NCBI GenBank assembly: GCA_040509055.1
Contig: JBEVLT010000325.1
Coordinates: forward strand, 1 to 12,034
Reading direction: 5' to 3'
DNA from: JAJKIP01 sp040509055
Lineage (GTDB): Bacteria > Bacteroidota > Bacteroidia > Chitinophagales > Chitinophagaceae
DNA length: 12,034 bases
Position 1 is the first letter of the stretch; the number at the start of each line of letters is the position of its first letter. Below the pieces are notes generated by a model, which was not told the DNA's origin, searched no databases, and saw nothing but the letters and a program-made list of their open reading frames with translations. The position numbers were made by a program, and so were the translations under genes. Positions 1-8,169 of the stretch are shown here, in pieces.

Positions 1-23
1 CGCCCCATTGGGGCGGCTCTTTT
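1..23. terminator. Probable intrinsic terminator, cut by the window edge
   Basis: A perfect inverted repeat CGCCCC (1-6) / GGGGCG (10-15) with loop ATT is followed by GCTC and then TTTT (20-23). Bases 16-19 would lengthen the stem if the unseen bases to the left are their complement. On the plus strand this is a classic hairpin plus T-run for a gene lying left of the window. If the missing left side mirrors the right, it would also stop the minus-strand operon whose last gene ends at 49, so a bidirectional terminator is likely. Only the right-hand side is visible. Confidence 0.7.
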
Positions 24-48
24 ATAATTGGTCTGTCAGATCGTGATC

Positions 49-960
49 TTATCTCGCCAGGGTAGTGATACCCACTGTTGCAAAATAACCCAGTACTGCA
101 CTGGTAGCAGGATTGTACACACCAAGCTGGTAGCGCAGTGTGTGGCTGCCGGTGCACACAGAGAATTTGCCGTCTGCACTGGCGTGCTTCCTGATCACCA
201 GGAACATGCCTGCATAAGCTGAGTTCAGCACACCTGCATCGGACGGAACCACCGTAGCTGTTTCTACGTTGATGGTAACGTTAGCGGTATTTGACCAGTT
301 GATGATAAAGTTTACATCACCAAAGCCGGCATCCCATACGTTGTTGATTACAGCGCGGGCTGTTGTAGCCGTAAGCGGGGTGATGGACTTAATTGTTGTT
401 TTGTAAGGACCCCATGCGCCAAAACCGGCGTCGTTGGACTTGTTGTAGTCACCAAGCATCTCGGCCTGGACAGCCGGATCATTGATATCCACACCGTCAA
501 AGCAGGGGCCTCTCAGCACCAGCCGTACCGTGTCCATAAAACCTGCCAGCTTAACAGCAGTAGGCTCTTTCAGGCTGAATACCAGTGTATGTTTCTGCCC
601 GGAAGTAAACTGGCTGTAATTACCCTGTACAGGTATGTTGACCGTAGCTTCTCCCGCCTTGATCACTACGGTATTACCGGTAGTGCCCAGGGTGTAATGC
701 GTGCCTGCCACTGCACCTGTGGGTGAAGAGACGTTGAACGTAACCGTCCGGTCTACATCAGCTACATCGGTGGTACCTACTACCACATTGTAAACCGGGG
801 CCGGGTTAACCGCCATGGAATAAATCTGGTTTTCCTCGCCCACAAAATGCACCTGGGCCTCGGCTTCCAGCGTGTCGTATGGCTTGGTCTTATCACAACC
901 CGCCAGGAATACACCTGCTACCAGCAAGGCAGGCAGGCATATTTTAGTTAATAATTTCAT
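49..960 (-). CDS. SusCD-associated surface lipoprotein with Calx-beta/DUF4843-like domain
   Basis: This is the third gene of the susC-susD operon and probably an outer-membrane, surface-exposed lipoprotein helping SusCD bind its substrate. It has 303 residues. The N-terminus is a type II signal peptide with lipobox FLAGC and lipidated Cys22, followed by DKTKPYD. Residues about 35-150 read as a beta-sandwich of Calx-beta/DUF4843 style (GTHYTL near 86-91, then alternating beta residues and KAGEATVNIPV). Residues about 165-303 form a second beta-rich domain starting MLGDYNKSND, resembling C-terminal domains I recall from other Bacteroidota Sus-linked lipoproteins. There is no catalytic motif. 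The ATG at 960 is the only sensible start, because an in-frame TAA lies at 964-966. It begins 37 bases after the susD stop, so co-transcription is likely. The exact Pfam family is uncertain; substrate binding is inferred from position. Confidence 0.8.
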   Translation of the reverse strand: MKLLTKICLPALLVAGVFLAGCDKTKPYDTLEAEAQVHFVGEENQIYSMAVNPAPVYNVVVGTTDVADVDRTVTFNVSSPTGAVAGTHYTLGTTGNTVVIKAGEATVNIPVQGNYSQFTSGQKHTLVFSLKEPTAVKLAGFMDTVRLVLRGPCFDGVDINDPAVQAEMLGDYNKSNDAGFGAWGPYKTTIKSITPLTATTARAVINNVWDAGFGDVNFIINWSNTANVTINVETATVVPSDAGVLNSAYAGMFLVIRKHASADGKFSVCTGSHTLRYQLGVYNPATSAVLGYFATVGITTLAR

Positions 961-997
961 TACTTATCAGTTTAATTGAAGTTAAAAGAACTTTCTA

Positions 998-2395
998 TTA
1001 ATACCCGGGGTTTTGCTCTATGTTGGGATTGGCGTTAAGCTCGGACCTCGGTATGGGATAGGTGAAGAAGTTGCTGCCGGCAGCCAGTGTTTGCCAGGCC
1101 GCGCTCGCATCGCTGGCCAGCCGCTGAACAGGCAGGTTGTTGCGCTTCAGGTCGAAGAACCGGAATCCTTCGAAGCAAAGCTCTTTGAACCTTTCGTTCA
1201 ATAAGGCATTGACCAGGTCAGCCGATGATACAAATGCTTCGTTCACATAACCGGTAATACGCTTGGCGCGCAGTGCATTCAGGTCAGCTGCACCGGCCGA
1301 CAGGTCCGGCGTAGCTTTCTTTGCATTGGCTTCGGCGCGGATCAGGTACATCTCAGCGATCCGGCAGGCCTTGATATCTACTACGCGGCCACCACGGGAC
1401 GAGGTATAGAATTTATTGACATAATTGTTGCCCGGAGACAGGGTGCCGATATAAGCAGCCTTGCGGATATCGCCGGTGCCATAAGCAGCCACCAGCTTAT
1501 CAGAAGGTGCAACGTAGATCTGTCCGCCTGTAGTCGTCCACATGCCACCGATAGCAGCACTTGTGGCATACCTGATGCGGAACAGGGTCTCGTTTGCATT
1601 GGCATCTGTCCAGATACCTGCAAAATCAGAACCGGTTACCAGCGGTTTTACATTGGAGCTGATCACCTCTGTGCTGTACGTGATCGCATTGGCCCAATCT
1701 CCTTTGTACAGGGCGATCCTGGCCTGGTAAGCAGCAATGTTTACCCGGTTCATCACCGTATCAGAAAAAGTAGCAGGAGTAACGGCAGGCAGCAGTGCCT
1801 TGGCATCACCCAGGTCTTTTTCGATCTGTGTCATTACTTCACCCATTGTGTTCCTGGCAGGTTTGCCCAGCGGGCTGGATGTAAGCAGCAGGGGAACGCC
1901 AAGACCAGAGGGATTGTAAGGTTTGCAATAATGCTCCAGCAGGCTGAAGTAAGCAATACCACGCAGGGCCAGCAGCTGGCCTTTGATGATATCGCGGCGG
2001 GGCTCTTCACCGGTGTTGGCCGTTACTGTAGGAACAAAGGGCAGCACGCGGTTTACCTGGTCGATCAGGCTGTAATAAGCACCCCAGGCAGCTACCACAT
2101 CACCGCCGGTTGTGGCGTCAGAAGCGTATTGCAGGCGATAGGTAAGGGCTCCCTGGCCGGCATTGTCCAATCCAAGCTTGGCTTCGTCCGAAGTCAGGGC
2201 ATTTACATACATATCGTTCGCATAGGCGCCGTAACGGCCATAAGCCGCATTGGCACCCAACTGAATGTCGGCGATGGTTAAAAAGGCATTGTCGTCACTG
2301 AATGTATCAGTAGGCTGCAGGTCCAGCTGCTTCTCACAGCTGCTCACCATAAAGGCTGCTGCCACGACGTAAAGACCGTATTTTATTTGTTTCAT
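998..2395 (-). CDS. SusD/RagB family nutrient-binding outer-membrane lipoprotein
   Basis: SusD-like proteins sit as a lid over the SusC barrel and capture glycans, peptides or other oligomers at the cell surface. From the chosen ATG the protein has 465 residues, within the usual SusD range. The signal peptide MKQIKYGLYVV ends in VSSC with lipidated Cys20. The mature start EKQLDLQPTDTFSDDNAF is typical of the family. The middle is helical, as expected of the TPR-like scaffold. The C-terminal part has the family hallmarks RIAEMYLIRAEANAK, LLNERFKELCFEGFRFFDLKR and YPIPRSELNANPNIEQNPGY. An in-frame TTG at 2410 would add five residues, but the ATG at 2395 gives a normal signal peptide and is preferred. 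It follows the susC stop by 26 bases and precedes the third lipoprotein gene by 37, so the three form one operon. The substrate cannot be predicted from the sequence. Confidence 0.95.
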   Translation of the reverse strand: MKQIKYGLYVVAAAFMVSSCEKQLDLQPTDTFSDDNAFLTIADIQLGANAAYGRYGAYANDMYVNALTSDEAKLGLDNAGQGALTYRLQYASDATTGGDVVAAWGAYYSLIDQVNRVLPFVPTVTANTGEEPRRDIIKGQLLALRGIAYFSLLEHYCKPYNPSGLGVPLLLTSSPLGKPARNTMGEVMTQIEKDLGDAKALLPAVTPATFSDTVMNRVNIAAYQARIALYKGDWANAITYSTEVISSNVKPLVTGSDFAGIWTDANANETLFRIRYATSAAIGGMWTTTGGQIYVAPSDKLVAAYGTGDIRKAAYIGTLSPGNNYVNKFYTSSRGGRVVDIKACRIAEMYLIRAEANAKKATPDLSAGAADLNALRAKRITGYVNEAFVSSADLVNALLNERFKELCFEGFRFFDLKRNNLPVQRLASDASAAWQTLAAGSNFFTYPIPRSELNANPNIEQNPGY

Positions 2396-2421
2396 AATTT
2401 TTAAATTCAATTAAGTAGTGG

Positions 2422-5400
2422 TTAGAAAGTAATGTCAAGACCTGCAGTGAATGCCCTCGGATTGGGATATTCGCTGATGTTCAGGTTAACCGCTCCGGCT
2501 TCCGGATCCCTTCCTCTCCATTTAGTCCACATAAACAGGTTGGAGCCCTGCACGAATACCCTGGCACTTGAAACAACCTTGCCCAGAGAAGAATTCGGCA
2601 GCGTGTAAGACAGCGTTATATCACGCAGGCGCATGAACGATGCATCGTGAATAAACTTGGAAGAGAAATTCACAGAGTATTGAGCGCCGGGAGTCGTTGT
2701 GATATCACCTGGTTTCTTCCAGAAGTTCAGGTCAGAAGACTGGTTGTAGCCTGAAGCCATGAAACCACCGGGATTTTCTACGAAGTATTCGAGGTTGTCG
2801 AACTTCTTACCACCCTGCTGCCAGCTGAACAGTACAGACAGGTCAAATCCTTTGTAGCGGAGGGTTGTACCGAAACCACCTTTCCAGGGAGCTTCCCAGG
2901 TACCGAACTGCTGAACAGGAGAAGCATCAGAGTAGATGGAAGTCAGCTTGCCATCTTCTGTATAGTACAGCGGAGCACCGGTAGCAGCGTCTACACCACC
3001 CCATTTGATCTCGTAGTGCGTACCCAGGGGTTTGCCTACGGTGATCAGCTCGGTACCAGCCTCATAAGAGGTTTCGCCACCCAGGCTGAGTACTTCATTC
3101 TTGTTGTAAGCGCCCGTGGCAAACAGGGTCCACACGAGATCCTGGTTGCGGATCACTTCATAGTTGATATTCCACTCAACACCTTTGTTTTGCAGCTCAC
3201 CAGCGTTGATGTTGATCGCTCCGTCATTGCCAAAGCCGGCAGTAGCGGAGAGCTTTTTGTTTACGAACAGGTCTTTGGTGCGTTTGTCGTACAGGTTGAT
3301 ATCACCATACAGCTTTCTTTTGAACAATTCGAAATCGATACCCAGGTTGGTAACATAGGTTGTTTCCCATTTCATTTCAGGGTTGCCGGGGTAGGAAGCG
3401 ACGATCGTGTTCAGACCGCTATAAGAACCCTGGGTATACGTAGCCTGGTAAGGATAAGCACCACCGGGGAAGTTGTTGGCATTACCCGATCCGCCATAGC
3501 TCAGTTTCACACGCAGCACGTTCAGCGCAGACAGGCCGCTCAGGAAATCTTCCTTGGTGGCATCCCATGTAGCACCAACAGAGTAGAAGCCCTGCCACCT
3601 TGTATCCTTGGGAAGTTTGGAAGAACCATCATAACGGTAAGAACCGCTCAGGGTATATTTTCCGTTGTAAGTATAGCGTACGATACCCAGGCCTGATACC
3701 AGGGAAGTCTGGGCTTTGCCACCGCCCACAACCGCATACAGCTGGTTGGATGCATTACCCTGTGTAGTGGCTGCAGGCGTGTTCGGACGTTTGGGGTCCG
3801 AGCCATATCCCTGCATGCTGAAGTTCTTGCCATATTCACGAACGTACTCGCCCAGTGCTGTTACCTCTATATCATGTTTGTCAGCAAACAGTTTGCGGTA
3901 AGTAAGAGAAGGACGTACGCTGCCGGTAAAGAAGCGGGACAGTTGTTCGTACTGGAAACCAGCCTGGCCTGTGATGCTGGTAGAGCTGAGCCTGGTAAAT
4001 ACCAGCTTGCTGCCATAGTTCGTATTCTGCGTTTCGCGGAAGTCGACGCCTGAGGTCAGCGATGCAGTCAGGTCCTGCGTGATCTTGTAGCTCAGGGTGA
4101 GGCCCAGCGTAGCTTTCAGCTGGTCGTTGTAGTTCTCGTCGTAGAACGTTTGGTCCAGCTGGTTGGTAGCCACATATTTTGTACCCACGCCGGTAGCATA
4201 CGTACCATTCGGCTTGTACACCAAATGATAAGGCACCGCCAGGGCAGAAGAGGCAAAGGGGTTGCTGGTATTGAAATCAGCGCTTTGCTGGAAGTTCCGT
4301 TTTGTATAACCGAGGTTGGTAGAAACTGACATGGTCAGTTTGTCATCGGCATAGTCGATATTGTTCCGCAGTGTAACGCGGCTCATGTCAGAACGGAGCG
4401 TGGTACCTTCTTCATTGTACAGCGCAATGCTGCTGTAAATGCGGGTCTTACCAGTACCGCCGGACAGAGATATCTGGTGGTTGCTGAAAGAACCTTGTTT
4501 GAAGATGGCATCGTTCCAGTTGGTATTGATCCTGGAAATAGAATCCAGTGTTGCAGCTTCCTGCGCTTTTTGCGTAGCAGTCAGCGTGGCATAGCGCGGG
4601 TTTTGCGTAGAATAGTACCAGCCTGGCAGGATGGTCGGATCAGGCATGGCGCCGCCGCCGATACCGTAGTCTTCCTGAGCTTTCAGCAGTTCTGCTGTAG
4701 TCATCGGGCGGAAGGCATAGTCAGGCCGGGATTTGATACCCATCTGGCCGCTATAGTTCAGCCTCATTTTGCCCGAAGTACCTCTTTTGGTTGTCACAAC
4801 GATCACACCTGCAGATCCGCGGGAACCGTACAGGGCTGTAGAAGAGGCATCCCGCAGGATGTCTATCGAGGCAAAGTCGTTGGGGTTCAGGTTCTGGAAA
4901 ACAGCGGCTTCCACAGGAATACCGTCTATGATATAAAGCGGGTCAGAACCACCTTCGATAGAACCTTGTCCACGAATGATGATGGTAGAAGCGTTACCGG
5001 GAGCACCGCTCGAGGTCAGACCCAGTACACCGGGAGCACGTCCCTGGAACAGTTGGTCCAGTGAACCTACCGGCTGGTTACGGATCTGTTTTTCATCGAT
5101 CTTGGTAGAAGCACCGGAGAACTCGGATTTCTTGGTCCGGCTGATACCCGTTACGATTACCTCGTCGATCTCTTTGGAGCCGGCCGGAGCTAATGTAAGT
5201 GAATACCTGCTGGCTGTTCCCAGGTTTACAGTCTGCGTTTCATACCCGAGAAAGCTGAACTCCAGTTGCCTGGCGTTTGCAGGGAGAGTTAAAGAATAAG
5301 ATCCGTCGGATTTGGTTACTGTACCGGTAGCAGATCCTTTTACCACTACTGATACATTGGGAAGGGGATTCCCTTTGTCATCGGTTACCGTTCCGGTAAT

Positions 5401-5469
5401 CGTTTTTTGAGCCAACAACGTTCCTGTGAACAACAGGAATGCTGTTAAACTGAGTAACAGTTTTCTCAT
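2422..5469 (-). CDS. SusC/RagA family TonB-linked outer-membrane receptor
   Basis: This is the TonB-dependent barrel that imports the substrate captured by SusD. It has about 1015 residues, the usual SusC size. Approximate positions, counted from the first of two adjacent Met codons: signal peptide 1-22; a carboxypeptidase-regulatory-like domain at 24-95 (TITGTVTDDKGNPLPNVSV); TonB box region KEIDEVIVTG at 101-110; plug domain at about 115-235 with IIIRGQGSI, LYIIDGIPVE and the SusC signature DILRDASSTALYGSRGSAG. The rest is a 22-strand-type beta barrel ending GLDITF, with the terminal aromatic residue expected for BAM insertion. No STN domain precedes the carboxypeptidase-like domain, so direct signalling to an anti-sigma factor is unlikely. 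Two in-frame ATGs exist (5475 and 5469); MRKLLLSL from 5469 is the more typical start. It is first in a three-gene operon. The gene is intact. Confidence 0.96.
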   Translation of the reverse strand: MRKLLLSLTAFLLFTGTLLAQKTITGTVTDDKGNPLPNVSVVVKGSATGTVTKSDGSYSLTLPANARQLEFSFLGYETQTVNLGTASRYSLTLAPAGSKEIDEVIVTGISRTKKSEFSGASTKIDEKQIRNQPVGSLDQLFQGRAPGVLGLTSSGAPGNASTIIIRGQGSIEGGSDPLYIIDGIPVEAAVFQNLNPNDFASIDILRDASSTALYGSRGSAGVIVVTTKRGTSGKMRLNYSGQMGIKSRPDYAFRPMTTAELLKAQEDYGIGGGAMPDPTILPGWYYSTQNPRYATLTATQKAQEAATLDSISRINTNWNDAIFKQGSFSNHQISLSGGTGKTRIYSSIALYNEEGTTLRSDMSRVTLRNNIDYADDKLTMSVSTNLGYTKRNFQQSADFNTSNPFASSALAVPYHLVYKPNGTYATGVGTKYVATNQLDQTFYDENYNDQLKATLGLTLSYKITQDLTASLTSGVDFRETQNTNYGSKLVFTRLSSTSITGQAGFQYEQLSRFFTGSVRPSLTYRKLFADKHDIEVTALGEYVREYGKNFSMQGYGSDPKRPNTPAATTQGNASNQLYAVVGGGKAQTSLVSGLGIVRYTYNGKYTLSGSYRYDGSSKLPKDTRWQGFYSVGATWDATKEDFLSGLSALNVLRVKLSYGGSGNANNFPGGAYPYQATYTQGSYSGLNTIVASYPGNPEMKWETTYVTNLGIDFELFKRKLYGDINLYDKRTKDLFVNKKLSATAGFGNDGAININAGELQNKGVEWNINYEVIRNQDLVWTLFATGAYNKNEVLSLGGETSYEAGTELITVGKPLGTHYEIKWGGVDAATGAPLYYTEDGKLTSIYSDASPVQQFGTWEAPWKGGFGTTLRYKGFDLSVLFSWQQGGKKFDNLEYFVENPGGFMASGYNQSSDLNFWKKPGDITTTPGAQYSVNFSSKFIHDASFMRLRDITLSYTLPNSSLGKVVSSARVFVQGSNLFMWTKWRGRDPEAGAVNLNISEYPNPRAFTAGLDITF

Positions 5470-5505
5470 GTGCATTTTAGTTTTAATATATACAATTAAC
5501 GTGTC

Positions 5506-5523
5506 ATCCTTTCCCGAAAGGAT
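5506..5523 (-). promoter_or_regulatory. Stem-loop / palindrome in the susC leader
   Basis: The 18 bases form a perfect inverted repeat, ATCCTTTC / GAAAGGAT with CC between on the plus strand. Read as susC mRNA it gives a 7-bp stem closed by the tetraloop CGGG. It lies 36 bases before the preferred susC ATG and just downstream of a candidate -7 element. It could protect the 5' end of the mRNA, bind a regulator as DNA, or be incidental. There is no U-run after it, so it is not a terminator. Confidence 0.5.
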
Positions 5524-5529
5524 AGAGTC

Positions 5530-5538
5530 GCAAAATAA
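5530..5538 (-). promoter_or_regulatory. Candidate -7 promoter element of the susC operon
   Basis: The minus strand reads TTATTTTGC, one mismatch from the Bacteroidota -7 consensus TAnnTTTGC. No TTTG or TTG lies at the expected distance for the -33 box, so the call is weak. Transcription from here would start near 5524, giving a leader of about 55 bases that begins with the inverted repeat. An AT-rich tract (5531-5556) surrounds it. Confidence 0.25.
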
Positions 5539-5656
5539 ACAAACTTGTTAATAAAAAGCCCTGAAACTTTCTTTCTTTTTACAGGTCTGGTTCCTTTCGA
5601 TTGGTTTTGAGCGCCTCAGTAGGACAAAATTTTTACTGCAGGTGCTGCAAAAGGCC

Positions 5657-7999
5657 CTATTTTTTTGGCCGGCTCAGGCTGATCAGCAGGGCCGGCAGCA
5701 GTACCAGGTTGGTAAAGGTGGCCGTCACCAGCGTGAGCGAAGTGAGCCAACCCAACGCTTTGGTGCCCCCGAATCCACTGAAACTAAATATAATAAAGCC
5801 TGCGATCAGCACCAGCGATGTATAAATAATGCTGATGCCGGTGCTGTGAATGGTACGGATCACCGTCTGCTGCTGGTCAAAGCCATGCTGTGGCAGTTCC
5901 TGCTTGTAGTTGACCAGGAAACGGATGGTAATATCAATGGCGATGCCCAGTGCCACGCTGAAAACCAATACGGTAGACGGCTTCAGCGGGATGCCGGCCC
6001 AGCCCATGACGCCTGCTGTGATGATCAGTGGCACCACATTCGGTATCAGCGAGCAAAGGAGGATGCGGACCGAACGGAACAGGTAAAGCATACAGCCGGC
6101 GATGAGCAGGAACGCCCAGAAAATGCTGTCTTTCAACCCATTGATAATAAAACTGCTGCCTTCCAGGAAGGTGATGCTGGTGCCGGTAAGGGTCACCTTG
6201 TACTTCGACGTATCAAAAAGCTGGTTGGCCCGCTTCTCAATACTGTCGATGATCAGCGGCAGCCGCTTTGTCCCCACATCTTCCATATTGATGCTGATCC
6301 GGGCTTCCTGCCGGGCGCTGTCCATAAAGGTAGAGACCAGCCGGGTAAAAGAATTTTTACCGCTGCCGGCCGTATCGCCTTTGAAGCTAAGGTAACCGGC
6401 CAGCGCCGGCAGGTCGTACCCCGACGGCATGGCATAGCTGCTGCTGTCGCCTTCAAAAAAGGCCTGCCGGGCAAATTTCAACCCCTCGGTAATGCTCAGC
6501 GGCCTCGCGATCTCCGGCCTGGAAGCCAGGTATTGCGACAGCGAGTCTATCTTCAACAGGTTGTCCAGGTATCGCACCACGCCCTGCTTTTTCCGGGTAT
6601 CCACCACGATCTCGAGCGGCATCACCCCTTTGAAATTCTTTTCGAAAAACTTCAGGTCGGTATAGATCTTATCGGTTTTCGGCAGGTCGTCTACGATGTA
6701 CCCGAGGCTTTTCAGCCGCAGGATGCCGGCCACCGAACCGGCGATAATAATAAAGGTAGCCGCATAAATAAGCTTGCGGTGATTGAGCGACCAGCGTTCC
6801 AGGCGGGTCAGCCACCGGTTCAGCCACGCATTGTGCAGGTACTTCATATGCCTGGCCTTTGGCGGCGGCAACAGGCTCAGCACCACGGGGATCAGCACCA
6901 GCGAAATAAAAAACAGCGCCATGATATTGATACCGGCTACCACGCCAAACTCCTGCAGGATCTCGCTCTTGGTGAGGCCAAATACAGCAAACCCGATGGC
7001 AGCAGCCAGGTTGCAGAACAACGTGACGATGCCCATACGGCTGATCATGGTCACCAGCGCCTGTTTCCGGGCGGCTGCCGGCGAATGGTGGCCGGCGGCA
7101 TTGTAGGAAGTATGGTATTTATTCAGGAAATAAATACAGTTGGGAATGCCGATCACCACTACCAGGGGCGGTATCAGCGCGGTCAGCAGGGTGATCTTGT
7201 AACCAAGCAGGTGCATGGTGCCCAGGCTCCATAGCACGCCGATGATCACCACGCCCAGCGAAAGCAGCATGGAACTGAAGGAGCGAAAGAACAACAGGAG
7301 AATAAGCGCAGAGAGCACAACAGACGCAAACAGGAACCATTGCATTTCACGGGCGATGCGCGTGGACATTTCGGTCCGGATCAGGGGCAGCCCGCTGAGG
7401 TATACCTCCTGCCCGGTATTTTTCTCAAACACAGCAGTGAACCGGCGGATATCCTTCGTCACTTCGTTGCGTTTGGGAGAGTTAATTACGTTCTTATCGA
7501 TGCTGACGCCCATCAGCCAGGCATTCGTTTCCGGGTTGTACAGCAGGTACCGGTAAAAAGGCAGCGAGAGAAATATATTTTTACTGCTGTCGATCTCTGC
7601 CTGTGTCAATGCCCTGTCTGGAAAAACAGATACCGCGTTCAGCTTTTCCGTTTCCGGCTGCTTCACCAGGTTCACCGCAGTGGGCGCCGCAATAATATCC
7701 GTGACGCCGTTGACGGTTTTCAGCTCGCGCTGTAGCTGCGCATAGGCATTGAATATCTTTTCTGTAAAGAATTGGTCGGTTTGCACCCCTACCACCAGCA
7801 TGTTGCCGTCCTGCCCATATTTCTGTTTAAACGCCTGGTAGGTTTTGTTGGCCGGGTGGTTGGCCGGTATGGCACGGGAAAACTCGTAGCTCAGCTGCAC
7901 TTTGGATGCCCAGTAACCCATCAGCGCGGTGGCCGCTGCCAGCAGGATCAACAGGTAAATGCGCCAGGTGAGGATAAACTGTCCGAGTTTTTGCCACAT
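5657..7999 (-). CDS. RND superfamily exporter, MMPL/HpnN-like
   Basis: This inner-membrane transporter has 780 residues and the RND two-repeat layout. TM1 is at about 10-32, a periplasmic domain at 33-215, and TM2-TM6 lie between about 218 and 376. TM7 is at about 408-428, the second periplasmic domain at 430-615, and TM8-TM12 at about 620-775. That makes 12 segments. Relatives move lipids or other hydrophobic molecules using the proton gradient. In TM10 the motif GIAIDITIRF holds Asp689, expected for proton coupling. The matching TM4 motif, GIPNCIYFLNKY (284-295), has no acidic residue. I recall that TM4 pattern from other Bacteroidota members of this group. The start is the ATG at 7999, because an in-frame TAA lies directly upstream (8003-8005). 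No membrane-fusion or outer-membrane partner is adjacent. The substrate is unknown. Confidence 0.9.
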   Translation of the reverse strand: MWQKLGQFILTWRIYLLILLAAATALMGYWASKVQLSYEFSRAIPANHPANKTYQAFKQKYGQDGNMLVVGVQTDQFFTEKIFNAYAQLQRELKTVNGVTDIIAAPTAVNLVKQPETEKLNAVSVFPDRALTQAEIDSSKNIFLSLPFYRYLLYNPETNAWLMGVSIDKNVINSPKRNEVTKDIRRFTAVFEKNTGQEVYLSGLPLIRTEMSTRIAREMQWFLFASVVLSALILLLFFRSFSSMLLSLGVVIIGVLWSLGTMHLLGYKITLLTALIPPLVVVIGIPNCIYFLNKYHTSYNAAGHHSPAAARKQALVTMISRMGIVTLFCNLAAAIGFAVFGLTKSEILQEFGVVAGINIMALFFISLVLIPVVLSLLPPPKARHMKYLHNAWLNRWLTRLERWSLNHRKLIYAATFIIIAGSVAGILRLKSLGYIVDDLPKTDKIYTDLKFFEKNFKGVMPLEIVVDTRKKQGVVRYLDNLLKIDSLSQYLASRPEIARPLSITEGLKFARQAFFEGDSSSYAMPSGYDLPALAGYLSFKGDTAGSGKNSFTRLVSTFMDSARQEARISINMEDVGTKRLPLIIDSIEKRANQLFDTSKYKVTLTGTSITFLEGSSFIINGLKDSIFWAFLLIAGCMLYLFRSVRILLCSLIPNVVPLIITAGVMGWAGIPLKPSTVLVFSVALGIAIDITIRFLVNYKQELPQHGFDQQQTVIRTIHSTGISIIYTSLVLIAGFIIFSFSGFGGTKALGWLTSLTLVTATFTNLVLLPALLISLSRPKK

Positions 8000-8169
8000 A
8001 GGTTATTAGTTTAAATAGTTCGTGCATGAGTTCTTTCCGGTAAGCAGCAGCGGTGAAAAACAGGCAGAAACTGTAAGCAGGCTGCAAAGAAACAGAAAAA
8101 CATGCAACCATAACCCGGCCAAACATTCCGGTACAGGCTCATATCACCCGATTGCGATACATTTGATCT
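8000..8169. other. Divergent intergenic region between the MMPL gene and porZ
   Basis: This 170-base spacer must hold the promoters of two divergent genes. It carries a perfect TAnnTTTG motif for porZ at 8158-8165. For the MMPL gene the minus strand has AATGTTTG at 8120-8127, one mismatch from the same consensus. Neither has a clear -33 TTTG at the right spacing. The octamer GTAAGCAG occurs twice in direct orientation (8040-8047 and 8073-8080). No SD-like sequence precedes either start. I see no further gene here. Confidence 0.5.
8158..8165 (+). promoter_or_regulatory. Candidate -7 promoter element directly upstream of porZ
   Basis: TACATTTG matches the Bacteroidota housekeeping -7 consensus TAnnTTTG at every fixed base. 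It ends only 4 bases before the GTG start at 8170, so transcription from it would begin at or close to the start codon and give a leaderless or nearly leaderless message. No TTTG box is found 19-21 bases upstream. A chance match within this 170-base spacer is possible. Confidence 0.35.

Larger units (their letters stand above)
5476..5656. other. Intergenic region between the MMPL gene and the susC operon
   Basis: This 181-base spacer separates two minus-strand genes. It holds the susC leader palindrome and candidate -7 element. A weak 5-bp hairpin lies just after the MMPL stop: TGCAG (5637-5641), loop GTG, CTGCA (5645-5649). On the minus strand it is followed by GTAAAAATTTTG, which is not a clean U-run, so it is at best a poor terminator. 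An AT-rich stretch covers about 5531-5580. I see no small gene here. Confidence 0.5.

Noticed and set aside
28..222. Small plus-strand frame opposite the end of the third lipoprotein gene
   Set aside because: It is a shadow of the lipoprotein coding sequence with no initiation signal or recognisable content.
3016..5064. Plus-strand frames of 195-226 codons opposite susC
   Set aside because: These are complements of a clear SusC barrel and plug sequence, with no domains of their own.
5637..5649. Hairpin TGCAG-GTG-CTGCA after the MMPL stop as a terminator
   Set aside because: The 5-bp stem is short and on the relevant strand is followed by GTAAAAATTTTG, not a U-run; kept only as a note in the intergenic entry.
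5642..7234. 530-codon open frame on the plus strand opposite the MMPL gene
   Set aside because: It mirrors a well-supported transporter gene, its translation is rich in Gln, His and Arg with no recognisable domain, and long antisense frames are common in GC-rich coding DNA.
7827..8126. 99-codon minus-strand frame covering the MMPL promoter region and its first codons
   Set aside because: It overlaps the MMPL start in another frame, and the translated text resembles no protein family; the MMPL reading has clear membrane segments.
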